From NCBI RefSeq assembly GCF_000813145.1, contig NZ_BAZF01000003.1, forward strand, positions 248,001 through 312,000: a stretch of DNA of 64,000 nt. The letters are read 5' to 3'. Below, one piece after another: positions 42,260 through 51,937 of the stretch. Origin of the DNA: Geobacter sp. OR-1. GTDB lineage: Bacteria > Desulfobacterota > Desulfuromonadia > Geobacterales > DSM-12255. Position numbers and translations under genes: made by a program. The notes under the pieces were generated by a model. That model searched no databases and was not told the DNA's origin. It worked only from the letters and a program-made list of their open reading frames with translations. How positions within the stretch are numbered: position 1 is the stretch's first letter; each line of letters begins with the position of its first letter.

Positions 42260-42784
42260 TTAAGTTTTTTCTCCTGATTCGAGATAAGGCGGAACCTGGA
42301 GTCTGAGACCGGTCTCAAGGATTGCTTCTTTGGTCTGGGCGGTGGCAGTGGAGTTTTTCAATACCGGTGCAGTTTCGGTGACGATCAGTTCCACGGATTG
42401 CGGCGGGTCGGCGCTCACCATCCGGCCCTGGAACAGTCCCAGAACCACTTCGGTCCCTTCGAGAAGGTAAGGGGATATCAGGCTGAACGCCTCGGCCTCC
42501 ATTTCGAACTGCTCATAGGTTTCCAGGTCCATGAAAACCCCGCGGTCGCCGTCGGTATAAAGGAACTGCCCCTTGTGGCGTTCGAAATCGGCCTCATCCA
42601 CCTTGTCGCCGGAGCGGAAGGTCTTTTCCAGTACCTGTGCCGTGAGCAGGTTGCGGTACTTGGTCTTGACCATGGTGCTGGCACCGCGCGCTGACGGTGA
42701 CTGGTAATGGACATCGATTATCAGGCATGGCGCCCCGTCCAGTTGGATGATAAGGCCGCGTTTGAAGTCGGATGTGCTGAGCAT
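42260..42784 (-). CDS. efpL: Elongation factor P-like protein (EfpL/YeiP type)
   Basis: 174 residues with the three EF-P domains. The loop that carries the modified Lys34 in EF-P reads SPSARGASTMVKTK, the arginine-tipped form of the EfpL/YeiP subfamily, which acts on stalled ribosomes without the beta-lysyl modification. FLYTDGDRGVFMDLETYEQFEM and the C-terminal TGLRLQVPPYLESGEK support the family. The 190 bp between it and hppA show nothing recognisable. Confidence 0.88.
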   Translation of the reverse strand: MLSTSDFKRGLIIQLDGAPCLIIDVHYQSPSARGASTMVKTKYRNLLTAQVLEKTFRSGDKVDEADFERHKGQFLYTDGDRGVFMDLETYEQFEMEAEAFSLISPYLLEGTEVVLGLFQGRMVSADPPQSVELIVTETAPVLKNSTATAQTKEAILETGLRLQVPPYLESGEKT

Positions 42785-42832
42785 TTATTGTCTCCCGTCG
42801 ATTAAATTGGTCATATTTACCAGAAAGAACGG

Positions 42833-42869
42833 TTAAAAACAAGAGGGCCCGCCGTTTCGGCAGGCCCTC
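42833..42869 (-). terminator. Terminator after hemB
   Basis: GAGGGCCCGCCG (42843-42854) pairs with CGGCAGGCCCTC (42858-42869), one mismatch. The minus strand continues TTGTTTTTAACC. Confidence 0.82.
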
Positions 42870-42913
42870 ATTGTGCTGCTGATTTCCTTGCGCTTGTACG
42901 TTTCCTTGCTTTG

Positions 42914-43894
42914 CTACATCCCTTTCTTCAAAAGCGCGGCCACTTCCTTGGCGTGATAGGTGAGGATCAGGTCGGCACCGGCCCGCTTGAACGAGATCAT
43001 GGTCTCCATGATGACCCGCTCTTCGTCGATCCATCCCATCTTCCCGGCAGCCTTGATCATGCTGTATTCACCGGACACGTTATAGGCGGCGACCGGGAGA
43101 TTGGTGTAGTTGCGCAGTTCGCGGATGATGTCGAGATATGGCAGTCCCGGTTTCACCATAACGATATCGGCGCCTTCCTCGATATCCATCTGGGCCTCGC
43201 GGATCGCCTCCAGGCGGTTGGCCGGGTCCATCTGGTACGAGCGGCGGTCGCCGAACTGCGGTGTCGACTCTGCTGCCTCCCGGAACGGACCGTAATAACC
43301 GGAGGCATATTTCACCGCATAACTCATGAGTGGGAGATGGTTGAAGCCGTTATTGTCGAGCGCTTCGCGGATCGCCATGACGCGGCCGTCCATCATATCC
43401 GACGGCGCGACCATGTCAGCGCCGGCCTGGGCATGGGAAAGCGCCTCCTTGGCCAGCAGTTCCAGGGTCGAGTCGTTGTCCACGTCGCCGTCCTTGATGA
43501 TGCCGCAGTGGCCGTGGTCCGTATACTCGCACATGCAGACGTCCGTGATCACCACCAGACCGGGGACCTGCTTCTTTAGGGCGCGGATCGTTTCCTGGAT
43601 GATGCCGTGGTCGGCATAGGCATCGCTCCCGACGGCATCCTTGGTCTCCGGGATGCCGAAGAGAATGACTGCCGGAACGCCGAGGGCATGGACCTCCTGC
43701 GCCTCCTCGACGATATTTTCGATCGACTGCTGGTAAATGCCGGGCATGGAAGAGATTTCCTTCTTTATCCCTTTGCCGAAGGCGGAAAACATCGGATAGA
43801 TCAGGTCATTGGCAGTAAGGGTGGTCTCGCGGACCATTTTGCGGAAAGCTTCTTTGCCGCGGATGCGGCGGGCGCGGAAAGTCGGGTAGAACAT
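42914..43894 (-). CDS. hemB: Delta-aminolevulinic acid dehydratase (porphobilinogen synthase)
   Basis: 326 residues. It condenses two aminolevulinate molecules to porphobilinogen. The active-site lysines are in [10 protein letters not shown] and [31 protein letters not shown] is the metal-site region, and its Cys pattern fits a zinc-type enzyme. It starts 2 bp after the hemD stop, with the ribosome site inside the end of hemD. Last gene of the haem cluster. Confidence 0.96.
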   Translation of the reverse strand: MFYPTFRARRIRGKEAFRKMVRETTLTANDLIYPMFSAFGKGIKKEISSMPGIYQQSIENIVEEAQEVHALGVPAVILFGIPETKDAVGSDAYADHGIIQETIRALKKQVPGLVVITDVCMCEYTDHGHCGIIKDGDVDNDSTLELLAKEALSHAQAGADMVAPSDMMDGRVMAIREALDNNGFNHLPLMSYAVKYASGYYGPFREAAESTPQFGDRRSYQMDPANRLEAIREAQMDIEEGADIVMVKPGLPYLDIIRELRNYTNLPVAAYNVSGEYSMIKAAGKMGWIDEERVIMETMISFKRAGADLILTYHAKEVAALLKKGM

Positions 43895-43896
43895 GC

Positions 43897-45140
43897 CTAT
43901 TTCTCCTCTTTTGAATGGAGTGAATTGAAATATCTTACTATTTCATCCTTCATGGACGCAATAGTATATTGAGTCGGCTCGATGGTCACCTTCAGTCCCA
44001 GGTCCCGGCAGGTTCGGCCGGTGATCGGTCCGATGGCGGCAACCGCCACTCCGTCGAGCAGGTGCAGAAAGCGGTTTTCGCCGAGAAGCTTTGCCAGGTT
44101 GTCCACGGTCGATGAGGAGGTGAAGGTAACGCAGTGGATTTTGCGCTCTTCGAGCGCCTGCAGTATCGGAGGGGGTACAGCTTCAGGTAGGATGTTACGA
44201 TATGCGACCGGGTCAACAACCTCAGCGCCCATCTCTGCCATCGCCTTGGGGATCAGGTCTCTGGCACGGTCGGCCTTGGGGTACAAGATCCGCTTGCCTG
44301 AGAGCTCCATTGAGCGGAACGCCTCTATCACCCCTTCTGCCTTGTAGTTTGGCGGGACCATATCCGGTGTTATACCGTGTTTGGCAATGGCCGCAGCTGT
44401 CTTGGGGCCGACCGCGCAGACCTTGCCGGAGCCGAAGGCCCGGCTGTCCAGCCCGAGAGCGTTCAACCGCGCAAAAACGTGCTGCACCGTGTTGATTGAG
44501 GTGAAGATGATCCAGGAAAAAGAGGACAGCTCAGTTATCGCCTTATCAATGGCGTCTGTGGATTCCGGATCAACGATTTGTATGGTCGGGCACTCCCAGA
44601 CGGTTGCGCCGAGTTCCTCCAGCATGGCGGAGAATTCCCCGGCCTGGTCGGCCGCGCGGGTGACCAGTATCCCTTTGCCGAACAGGGGTCGGGTGTCGAA
44701 CCAGCGGAGTTTTTCCCGCATCCGGACCACCTCGCCGACAATGGTTATGGCCGGTGCCTTGAACCCGGCCTTTTTGGCTTTAGCCGCTATCTCTTCCAGG
44801 GTGCCGGTCAGGACCTCCTGCTCGGGTCTGGTGCCCCAGCGGACGAGAGCAACCGGGGTATCAGGGGCGCGGCCGTGGTCGATCATTTTCTCTGTGATCT
44901 GCTGCAGGTTTTTGACCCCCATGTAGAAGACGACGGTGCCGCTGCCCAGGGAGAGCCTCTCCCAATCGATTTCGGAACTCTCCTTGCCAGGGTGCTCGTG
45001 TCCGGTGACCAGGGCGACCGAGGTGGTTATGTCGCGATGGGTGAGCGGGATGCCGGCATAGGCAGCGGCGCCCAGCGCTGCGGTTACGCCGGGAACGATC
45101 TCAAAAGCGATCCCGGCGGCCCTTAATGCCTCGCACTCTT
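43897..45140 (-). CDS. hemD: Continuation of cobA-hemD: rest of uroporphyrinogen-III methyltransferase plus uroporphyrinogen-III synthase
   Basis: This frame has no start of its own before the GGGGGGGG run and continues the methyltransferase as [38 protein letters not shown] separate ATG at 44922 ([12 protein letters not shown]) lies inside the methyltransferase. The HemD domain (about 260-515 of the joined protein) follows, with [30 protein letters not shown] and [16 protein letters not shown]. It closes and cyclises hydroxymethylbilane. The joined protein would have 515 residues. As hemD is needed for all haem and siroheme, a true loss is unlikely. Confidence 0.85.
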
Positions 45141-45443
45141 CCCCCCCCGGCCGAACACAAACGGGTCGCCACCTTTGAGCCGCGCAACCACCTTGCCGTC
45201 CAGCGCCTTTTGCACCAACAGGTCATTGATCTGCGTCTGCTCACGGTTATGCGCGCCGCCAACCTTGCCCGCATAGATCAGTTCGGCATTTGGGGCCGCA
45301 TGGGAAAGAAGGGAGTCGTTGGCAAGGTAGTCGTAAACGACCACATCGGCTCTGGCCAGGCAGTTTAGACCCCGGACCGTTATCAGGCCGGGGTCGCCGG
45401 GTCCGGCGCCGATCAGGTAGACATAGCCGTTATTGCTGGTCAT
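45123..45443 (-). CDS. cobA: N-terminal part of uroporphyrinogen-III C-methyltransferase (frame-split cobA-hemD)
   Basis: 106 codons. [18 protein letters not shown] is the SAM-binding loop of precorrin-2-forming methyltransferases, followed by [10 protein letters not shown] and [14 protein letters not shown]. At the run of eight G (45141-45148) the frame turns into KSARH and stops; one more G would give the expected [10 protein letters not shown]. It starts the cobA-hemD-hemB unit, 70 bp after hemC. Confidence 0.85.
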   Translation of the reverse strand: MTSNNGYVYLIGAGPGDPGLITVRGLNCLARADVVVYDYLANDSLLSHAAPNAELIYAGKVGGAHNREQTQINDLLVQKALDGKVVARLKGGDPFVFGRGGKSARH

Positions 45444-45455
45444 AGGTGGTATCCA

Positions 45456-45485
45456 AAGAAAAACGCCGCCGAAGCGGCGGCGTTT
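45456..45485 (-). terminator. Hairpin between hemC and cobA-hemD
   Basis: AAACGCCGCC (45461-45470) pairs with GGCGGCGTTT (45476-45485). The minus strand continues with TTTCTTT. It may act as a partial terminator within the haem cluster. Confidence 0.65.
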
Positions 45486-45512
45486 AGGTTATGGCGTCAG
45501 TGCGGTTGCTAG

Positions 45513-46466
45513 TTAAACGTTTTCGTCCACTCGGCCGATCTCCCGCTGATAAACCTCTTCGAGGATCTCTTTGCCGCCGTTGCGCAGGAGTCGCTCGGCA
45601 AGCTCGCAACCGAGGTGCTCACAGGAGTCGACCGGGCCATTGATGCTCTCTTTGAGGGTCCGGGTGCCGTCAACCGAGGCGATGAAACCGGTCAGGGTCA
45701 TCTGATCGCCGCTCACCTCGCCGAACGCGGCAATCGGAACCTGGCACCCGCCTTCGCAGCGCTTGAGCAGCGCCCGCTCGGCCCGTACTGCATAACTGGT
45801 GGCAGGATGGTTGAAGAAGGCGATCGCCTCCTTTACCGGTTCGTTGCTCAAGGAACACTCGATCCCCAGTGCTCCCTGGCCGATGGCCGGCAGCGACAGG
45901 TCGGTGGGGAGGAGTTCGGTGACGTTTTCGGTATAGCCCAGGCGGTTGAGCCCGGCCGCAGCCAGAATGACCGCGTCGAGCCCTTCGGTATCGAGCTTTT
46001 TCATCCGGGTTTCGACATTGCCGCGAATCACGACCATCTGCAGGTCTGGCCGGACCTTGAGCAGTTGAGCCTGCCGCCGCAGGGCACTGGTCCCGACCTT
46101 CGCTCCTTTCGGCAGATCCGCGAATTTTACCCCTTTGGATATGACGGCATCGCGCGGGTCTTCGCGTTCGGTGATGCAGTAAAGCCCGAGCCCTTCAGGA
46201 AAATCGGTCGGGACATCCTTCATGCTGTGCACGGCGATATCGATCTCGCCGCGAAGCATCGCCTCTTCTATCTCTTTTACGAAGAGCCCTTTGCCGCCGA
46301 CTTGCGCCAGCGGGACATCGAGAATCTTGTCCCCAATGGTCTTAATTTTGGTCAGGGTCACTTCCATGTCCGGATAGCGTTTTTCAAGTTCCGACTTGAC
46401 CCAGTTTGCCTGCCATAGTGCGAGTTGGCTGGCCCGGGTGCCTATGCGTAGCTGCTTCAATGCCAT
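45513..46466 (-). CDS. hemC: Porphobilinogen deaminase (hydroxymethylbilane synthase)
   Basis: 317 residues. It assembles four porphobilinogen units into hydroxymethylbilane. RIGTRASQLALWQA, VGGKGLFVKEIEEA, AVHSMKDVPT, TSALRRQAQL and the cofactor-attachment Cys in CEGGCQVPI (near residue 243) are all present. Located between hemA and cobA-hemD. Confidence 0.97.
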   Translation of the reverse strand: MALKQLRIGTRASQLALWQANWVKSELEKRYPDMEVTLTKIKTIGDKILDVPLAQVGGKGLFVKEIEEAMLRGEIDIAVHSMKDVPTDFPEGLGLYCITEREDPRDAVISKGVKFADLPKGAKVGTSALRRQAQLLKVRPDLQMVVIRGNVETRMKKLDTEGLDAVILAAAGLNRLGYTENVTELLPTDLSLPAIGQGALGIECSLSNEPVKEAIAFFNHPATSYAVRAERALLKRCEGGCQVPIAAFGEVSGDQMTLTGFIASVDGTRTLKESINGPVDSCEHLGCELAERLLRNGGKEILEEVYQREIGRVDENV

Positions 46467-46537
46467 CTGTCTATCTCCTTGTTACGCTACTGAAACCGGC
46501 GCCAGGTTAACCCGGTGCCGGCCAGTAGCCTATTGTA

Positions 46538-47842
46538 TTATTCTTCCAGCTCTCCGAGCTCCTGCTCCCCTTCGTCGGCGGTCTGAAGCTCGAATAGTGC
46601 CCGCAGGGCGTCAACATACAGATCTGTCCGTCCCCCCTGGCCGGCCTTTTTGAGCAGGCTGGTCGGCGGATGAAGCAGTTTGTTCATGATCGCGTTTGTC
46701 AACGCTTCCAATCGTTTCTGGCCGTCCGGGGGGAGATCCTTCCAGTTTGCCAGGGTCTTTTCCAGTTCGGTGCGGCGGATTTCGTCGAATCTGGCCCGGA
46801 GGGCAACGATAGTCGGGGTGACTTCAAGGGATGACAGCCACTTGAAGAACTGGCCGATCTCCTGGTTGACGATATCTTCCGCCTTTTTCGCCTCTTCGGC
46901 CCTTTGGGCCAGGTTGGCCTGGACCACTTCCTGGAGGTCGTCAACCGTGTAGAGGTAGACGTTCTCGACATCATTGACCTTGGGATCAATGTCGCGCGGC
47001 ACAGCGATGTCGATGAAGAACATCGGCTTTTGCTTGCGTTTCCGCATGACCTCATCAAGGTCTTTCGGACCGATGATGCAGTGTGGCGCTCCGGTAGACG
47101 AGAGGATGATGTCAGCCTTGTGCAGGTAGTCGAACAGGTCGTCGAACTTGACCGCCCTGCCGCCGAACTCGTCTGCCAACCGCTCAGCTCTCTCGAAGGT
47201 CCGGTTAGTTACCATGACCCCCCGGACGCCGTTGTTCAGGAAATGCTTGGCAGCCAGTTCACACATCTCGCCGGCGCCGATCAGCATGACGGTCTTGTCG
47301 CTCAGTTCGTCGAATATCTTCCTGGACAGTTCTACTGCGGCAAAGGCGACGGAAACCGCCGATGAGGCGATTTTGGTTTCAGTGCGTACTCTTTTGGCTA
47401 CGGAAAATGCCTTATGCAGGAAGCGGTTGAGGATGATGCCGGACGATTTGAATTCTGCGGCATAGCCGTAAGAGGTCTTTATCTGCCCGAGGATCTGCGG
47501 TTCGCCCACGACCATGGAATCAAGGCTTGAGGCAACCCTGAAGACGTGCCGGATCGCTTCCTCGCCGTGATGGGCATAAAGGTGCGGATCGAGGTTTTCA
47601 AGGGAAAGGTTATGGTAGTCGGCAAGGAAGCGCTTTACGCGGGCAATGCCGCCGGCGATATCGTGCGTGGTTACATAAACCTCAACCCGGTTGCAGGTGG
47701 AAACAATAATCGCCTCAGTTATGTCAGGGATATCAACAAGTGCCCGCAACGGCTTTTCCATGTTGGTCGGCGCGAAAGCCACTTTTTCCCTTATGTCAAC
47801 AGAGGCGGTTTTGTGTGACAGCCCCACTACTATGATATTCAT
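46538..47842 (-). CDS. hemA: Glutamyl-tRNA reductase
   Basis: 434 residues. It reduces glutamyl-tRNA(Glu) to glutamate 1-semialdehyde, the committed step of C5-pathway haem synthesis. [18 protein letters not shown], the catalytic Cys in [10 protein letters not shown], the NADPH-binding [15 protein letters not shown] and the C-terminal dimerisation helix are visible. It begins 18 bp after the Ccs-like gene. A tRNA-Glu gene occurs at 52288. Confidence 0.97.
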   Translation of the reverse strand: MNIIVVGLSHKTASVDIREKVAFAPTNMEKPLRALVDIPDITEAIIVSTCNRVEVYVTTHDIAGGIARVKRFLADYHNLSLENLDPHLYAHHGEEAIRHVFRVASSLDSMVVGEPQILGQIKTSYGYAAEFKSSGIILNRFLHKAFSVAKRVRTETKIASSAVSVAFAAVELSRKIFDELSDKTVMLIGAGEMCELAAKHFLNNGVRGVMVTNRTFERAERLADEFGGRAVKFDDLFDYLHKADIILSSTGAPHCIIGPKDLDEVMRKRKQKPMFFIDIAVPRDIDPKVNDVENVYLYTVDDLQEVVQANLAQRAEEAKKAEDIVNQEIGQFFKWLSSLEVTPTIVALRARFDEIRRTELEKTLANWKDLPPDGQKRLEALTNAIMNKLLHPPTSLLKKAGQGGRTDLYVDALRALFELQTADEGEQELGELEE

Positions 47843-47860
47843 CTGCTGAAAGTCCCCGCT

Positions 47861-48676
47861 TTACTTGTAGCTGTGCAGTCCGGACAGTAAGAGATTGACT
47901 CCTAAAAAGGTGAAAAGGAGCACGAAAAACCCGGCAATCGCCAGGATCGCCGCCTTGCGGCCGCGCCAACCAGTCGTGAGTCGCCCGTGCAGAAGGGCGG
48001 CATAGACAAACCAGGTGATCAGGGACCAGGTCTCTTTCGGGTCCCAGCTCCAGTAGGTGCCCCAGGCAGTTTCGGCCCAGATGGCTCCGGAGATTATCGC
48101 CAGGGTGAGCAGCGGGAAGCCGAAGGTCAGGCAGCGGTAATTGATGTCGTCCAGTTTGTCGAGTGACGGGAGCTTCTGGTACATTGCTCCCAGTTTTTTC
48201 TGTTTGAGGAACCGCTCCTGGATCAGGTACATGATCCCGGCGCCAAAGGCGACAGTGAAGCTGGCATAGCCAAGAAAGGCGACGACGGTATGCACAACCA
48301 GCCATTTGCTCTTGAGGGCCGGGTTGAGCGGGGCAATCCCCATTGGGAACAGCATCGAGATCGACATCAGTACCAGGGCAATCGGAATCACGAAAGATCC
48401 GAGGATCGTCACCTTGTAGCGGCGCTCGAATACAATAAAAACCCCGACAATCGCCAGGCTGAAAAATGAGAGGGATTCATGCAGGTTGGTTATCGGGGTT
48501 CGGCCTCCCTCGAAGTAGCGGCCGAGCGTAAAAAGGGCGTGGATCAGGAAGCCACCGTATATTATCCAGCGGGAGGTCTTTGCCAGGGATGGTTGCGGCT
48601 TGACCAGATAGACCAGATAGGTAATTGTGGCTGCAAGGTATAAACCTAATGTGAAAAAATAGAGCATGGCGTTCAT
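47861..48676 (-). CDS. Ccs-type (CcsA/HemX-like) cytochrome c assembly membrane protein
   Basis: 271 residues with about eight membrane helices. The haem-handling tryptophan-rich WWD-type motif reads WAETAWGTYWSWDPKETW, flanked by conserved His residues (LVVHTVVAF, LLHGRLT). Such proteins deliver haem for c-type cytochrome assembly; small hemA-linked homologues are also called HemX. The start overlaps the end of the Met8-like gene as ATGA. Confidence 0.88.
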   Translation of the reverse strand: MNAMLYFFTLGLYLAATITYLVYLVKPQPSLAKTSRWIIYGGFLIHALFTLGRYFEGGRTPITNLHESLSFFSLAIVGVFIVFERRYKVTILGSFVIPIALVLMSISMLFPMGIAPLNPALKSKWLVVHTVVAFLGYASFTVAFGAGIMYLIQERFLKQKKLGAMYQKLPSLDKLDDINYRCLTFGFPLLTLAIISGAIWAETAWGTYWSWDPKETWSLITWFVYAALLHGRLTTGWRGRKAAILAIAGFFVLLFTFLGVNLLLSGLHSYK

Positions 48677-49347
48677 TTAGTGGTCTCTTTCCGCATTCCA
48701 AGCTCATCCAGGGTAAAGCCCGGGCCGCAGAGTTCCAGGATGAGATGTTCTACTTCTCTGGGCATCCCATTTTTAAGTAGTTCCGGGATCGGACTGTTTG
48801 CCAGGTCGCTTAAAATCCGCTTATTGTATCTGCGGTTGTCATTTTGAGTCAATAGCTTTTCTCTGATTTTCCCCAGCAGGGCCACGGTATCGGCATATTC
48901 CCTGCCATAGATTACAGCGAGTTGCTTCCTGATTCTGCGGGACAAGGCCGGCGCGCTGCCGCCGGTTGTAACGGCAATTGACAGCTCTCCGCGTCTCAGG
49001 GTGGCGGGTGAGCTGAAGGAGCTGAATTCCCGTGAATCGGCAACATTTACCGGAACGCCGTGCATGGCTGCTTCTGATGCAACCCGGCGGTTGATCTCCG
49101 GCTGGTCTGTAGCCGCAAAAACAATTACCGCTCCCTTGAGGTCGCCTTCGGAATAATTTCTCGGTAAATGATTGATCAGTGCAAGCCTTACCAGCCGTTG
49201 CACGCCAGTTGCCGGCAATGGCGAAATAACGGTTACATCTGCTCCGCAGCGTATCAGAGTAAGGCACTTTCGTGCCGCAACTCTGCCTCCGCCCACGACT
49301 ACCGCCGGTTTGCCGTGCAGGTCGAGAGATATGGTCAGCTGAGGCAT
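48673..49347 (-). CDS. Precorrin-2 dehydrogenase / siroheme-synthase N-terminal (Met8-like) protein
   Basis: 224 residues from ATG 49347, with a GGAAAG ribosome site; a start at 49380 is possible. The NAD-binding motif VVVGGGRVAARKCLTLIRCGADVTVISP, VFAATDQPEINRRVA, NVADSREFSSF and AVTTGGSAPALSRRIRKQL match the CysG N-terminal/Met8 family, which oxidises precorrin-2 to sirohydrochlorin. It leads the haem cluster and is divergent from trx. Confidence 0.9.
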   Translation of the reverse strand: MPQLTISLDLHGKPAVVVGGGRVAARKCLTLIRCGADVTVISPLPATGVQRLVRLALINHLPRNYSEGDLKGAVIVFAATDQPEINRRVASEAAMHGVPVNVADSREFSSFSSPATLRRGELSIAVTTGGSAPALSRRIRKQLAVIYGREYADTVALLGKIREKLLTQNDNRRYNKRILSDLANSPIPELLKNGMPREVEHLILELCGPGFTLDELGMRKETTK

Positions 49348-49468
49348 CTGAAAGGTCTTTCCGGTCGATATGTCATACACGAAGTTGATAATATATCATG
49401 TGTGACGAGATTTGCCACGATTCACGTTTGGTTTGAATAATGCCTGGAGGCAGGGGGGGCAAATGATC

Positions 49469-49496
49469 TTGATTTTTCCTGATAGTAAGATATAGT
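49469..49496 (+). promoter_or_regulatory. Sigma-70-like promoter of the thioredoxin gene
   Basis: TTGATT (49469-49474) and TATAGT (49491-49496) are 16 bp apart, 34 bp before the start codon. Confidence 0.5.
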
Positions 49497-49530
49497 TTTC
49501 TGCATAAAAACATCAAAGTAAGGAGCGATT

Positions 49531-49860
49531 ATGGCAAGTGAAATGGTTTCAGCTTTTACTGACGCTAATTTTGAGGCTGAAGTTCTGCAGAGCAATCTGC
49601 CGGTAATAGTAGATTTCTGGGCAACATGGTGTGCCCCCTGCAAGGCGATTGCACCGCTGATCGATACCATAGCCCAGGAGTACGAGGGTAAGGTCAAGGT
49701 CGGCAAGGTAAACGTGGACGATAATCCGGCAACGCCATCCAAATACGGGGTCAGGGGTATCCCGACGATCATCCTCTTCAAGGAGGGGAAGGTTGTTGAC
49801 CAGGTAGTAGGCGCTGTTCCCAAGTCCCAGTTAGAGGCCTTGATTAAGAAGGCGCTTTAG
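49531..49860 (+). CDS. trxA: Thioredoxin
   Basis: 109 residues. The active site reads WCAPC instead of the usual WCGPC; Ala here occurs in other thioredoxins and may shift the redox potential. [38 protein letters not shown] and the cis-proline are standard. An AAGGAG site precedes ATG 49531. It is followed after 9 bp by the TlpA-like gene. Confidence 0.95.
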   Translation: MASEMVSAFTDANFEAEVLQSNLPVIVDFWATWCAPCKAIAPLIDTIAQEYEGKVKVGKVNVDDNPATPSKYGVRGIPTIILFKEGKVVDQVVGAVPKSQLEALIKKAL

Positions 49861-49869
49861 TTCGTCACA

Positions 49870-50373
49870 ATGAATTATTCCCGCATTTGTGGCCTTACAG
49901 TTGCGTTGCTTGTTTCTGTTGCCCAGCTTGCCCTGGCAGTCCCGCAGAAGGGGGAGGCTGCTCCCCCTTTTAGGGTTACCAGTGTTTCCGGACAGCAGAT
50001 AACCTTGAATAATTACCGGGGCAAAGTGCTCCTGATGGATTTCTTTGCCACATGGTGTTCTCCCTGCCGCGAGTCGGTTGGGCATTTGGTGCTGCTTAAC
50101 CGGAAGTACGGCAAGCAGGGGCTTCAGATCCTCGGTCTGAGCCTTGACGACGACGATAGTGTCAGCGTTGTGCGCGAATTCATCAATTCAAACAAGGTAA
50201 ATTACCCGGTTGCAATTGTTGGTGAGAGCTTTAAGGCCGATTATGCCCTCAGGTCAGTCCCCACTCTGTATGTAATCAGCAAAAAAGGGCTTGTTGCGGA
50301 AAAATTCTCGGGATACAACGACGAAGTTGAAAAACGTCTTGATCAGATTCTGCAAAAACTCCTCTCCGAATAA
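49870..50373 (+). CDS. Exported TlpA/ResA-like thiol-disulfide oxidoreductase
   Basis: 167 residues. A signal peptide (residues 1-23, ending LALA) is followed by a thioredoxin fold with active site WCSPC in MDFFATWCSPCRES and the cis-proline loop SVPTLYVISKKG. The central insertion is typical of TlpA/ResA proteins that reduce apocytochrome c thiols in the periplasm. Its position beside trxA and near the Ccs-like gene fits cytochrome c maturation. Confidence 0.9.
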   Translation: MNYSRICGLTVALLVSVAQLALAVPQKGEAAPPFRVTSVSGQQITLNNYRGKVLLMDFFATWCSPCRESVGHLVLLNRKYGKQGLQILGLSLDDDDSVSVVREFINSNKVNYPVAIVGESFKADYALRSVPTLYVISKKGLVAEKFSGYNDEVEKRLDQILQKLLSE

Positions 50374-50438
50374 CTTCTCGTAGCTTCCTGCCCAATAATA
50401 ATAAATTAATGACATTTTTGAGCCCTTTTGTCAGATAT

Positions 50439-50454
50439 TTGACTTTTGAGTCAA
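50439..50454. promoter_or_regulatory. Palindrome, possible enhancer-protein binding site
   Basis: TTGACT-TTTG-AGTCAA, perfect 6-bp arms, about 92 bp upstream of the sigma-54 promoter. That is a usual distance for an activator site. Confidence 0.45.
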
Positions 50455-50545
50455 TCACGGCCCATTAATTGCCAATGGCCCATATTGCCAGGGATCCACG
50501 GGGATCAAGGGCTGTTGTCTCTTGTCGGACAAGGCGTTAAGTGGA

Positions 50546-50561
50546 TGGCACTTTAATTGCA
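50546..50561 (+). promoter_or_regulatory. Sigma-54 (RpoN) promoter of the diguanylate cyclase gene
   Basis: TGGCAC-TTTAA-TTGCA matches the -24/-12 consensus in every conserved base, with exactly 10 bases between the GG and GC. Transcription would begin near 50572, ahead of the ATG at 50617. Confidence 0.8.
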
Positions 50562-50616
50562 AGCATCCTGGTGCTGGGCGTTCCTTGTTGGCAGCGGAGA
50601 AAATGCTGGGGAGGGG

Positions 50617-51726
50617 ATGATGCATTCATATACGTCTGAGAGTATGAGCAACAGTCACATGTCTGATGATATGGCTGATTCCGTCGGTTGTGTGAATGAA
50701 GTTGCCGATCTGGAAAAGCGGCTCCGGGAAATGATGTTTTTGAGCCGTTTCATGGCAGCGACAAGCTCAAGCCTGGTGCCGCAGGATATCTGCGCCATTG
50801 CGGCAAGAAGCCTATATGATTTTATCCCGTATGCCAGCATTGTTTTCGCATTGGCTCCGGAATTTGATGTCGAGCCTCTTGTGTTTTCGCCCGGCAACAG
50901 GGACGGTCGCGCTTGTACCCTTTCAAAGGAGATATCTTCGGAGCGATTCCGGGAGTTCCAGATTGACGAGCGGGTCCGCGGAGTTATTTTCATTACTTCG
51001 GATTCCGGTCAAAAAGGGGTAGATATGGTCCTCCCGGAAAAAATGGGGAAGATAAGGGTCGTATTTGACAACTCCAAGAGTGATTATCCATCTGCAGTCT
51101 TTGCCGAAATTAATGGCCATTTTTCCCGAACGCTCAAGAATGCGCTTACTCATGAAAAGGTCAAGGAGCTTGCCACCAAGGATGGCCTTACCGGTCTATT
51201 CAACCGGCGGGTTTTTGATGAACTCCTTTCCGTTGAAATGAATCGCAAGGAGCTTAAACCCATTTCTCTGCTTCTGATCGACCTCGACGATTTCAAAAGG
51301 ATCAACGACAGCTTTGGCCACCCGGCCGGAGATGAGGTCCTGGCGGCGGTGGGGAAGATACTGAAGGAAGGGTGCCGGGGGTCTGACCTGGTTGCCAGAT
51401 ATGGCGGGGAGGAATTCGCCGTGATGCTCCCCTCAACGCCCTCTTCGGTGGCTTTCGAAATTGCGCAACGGCTGAGAACGAGAATTGCCAGCACGGTCTT
51501 TGTTTTTTCGGGAAAAACCGTTAAGCTGACCGCCAGCATCGGCATTGCTCAGGCTTCCCAGGGGAGCAGTGGTGCAGTTGAACAGCTTGTCAGTCGTGCC
51601 GATCAGGCTTTGTATCGGGCCAAGAAAAACGGCAAGAATATGACCTACATCTATACCTCCAAGACCATGGAGATCAAAAAGCCGGCTCGCCGAGGTGCAG
51701 GCGTGGCCTGGCTAAGAACTGCTTAG
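50617..51726 (+). CDS. Diguanylate cyclase with N-terminal GAF-like domain
   Basis: 369 residues. The start is uncertain (ATG at 50617, 50620 or 50644; a GGGGAGGGG run touches the first). An N-terminal region of about 175 residues looks like a divergent GAF domain (FLSRFMAATSSSLVPQDICAIAARSLYDFIPYASIVFAL) and has no membrane segment. The GGDEF domain (about 190-345) has LIDLDDFKRINDSFGH, GGEEF and an upstream RGSD inhibitory site, so it should be active and feedback-inhibited. An RpoN promoter drives it. Confidence 0.92.
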   Translation: MMHSYTSESMSNSHMSDDMADSVGCVNEVADLEKRLREMMFLSRFMAATSSSLVPQDICAIAARSLYDFIPYASIVFALAPEFDVEPLVFSPGNRDGRACTLSKEISSERFREFQIDERVRGVIFITSDSGQKGVDMVLPEKMGKIRVVFDNSKSDYPSAVFAEINGHFSRTLKNALTHEKVKELATKDGLTGLFNRRVFDELLSVEMNRKELKPISLLLIDLDDFKRINDSFGHPAGDEVLAAVGKILKEGCRGSDLVARYGGEEFAVMLPSTPSSVAFEIAQRLRTRIASTVFVFSGKTVKLTASIGIAQASQGSSGAVEQLVSRADQALYRAKKNGKNMTYIYTSKTMEIKKPARRGAGVAWLRTA

Positions 51727-51937
51727 GGTCATTTCCCCTATAATTTAAGCTAGTTGTTCCCTTTGGGCCTTCCGGCGGCGCATGGTGCAGTTCATTGCGC
51801 CCCCCCCTTACACCTTTGAATTTTCCCGCAGTTAACCAATATATTCTCATCGATAAATTAAAGTATCCTGCCGAAGAGCCGAAATCCATTCTAGGTGAGT
51901 AAATTTAATGCAAATTATTATGCAGGGGTTCGTATCC

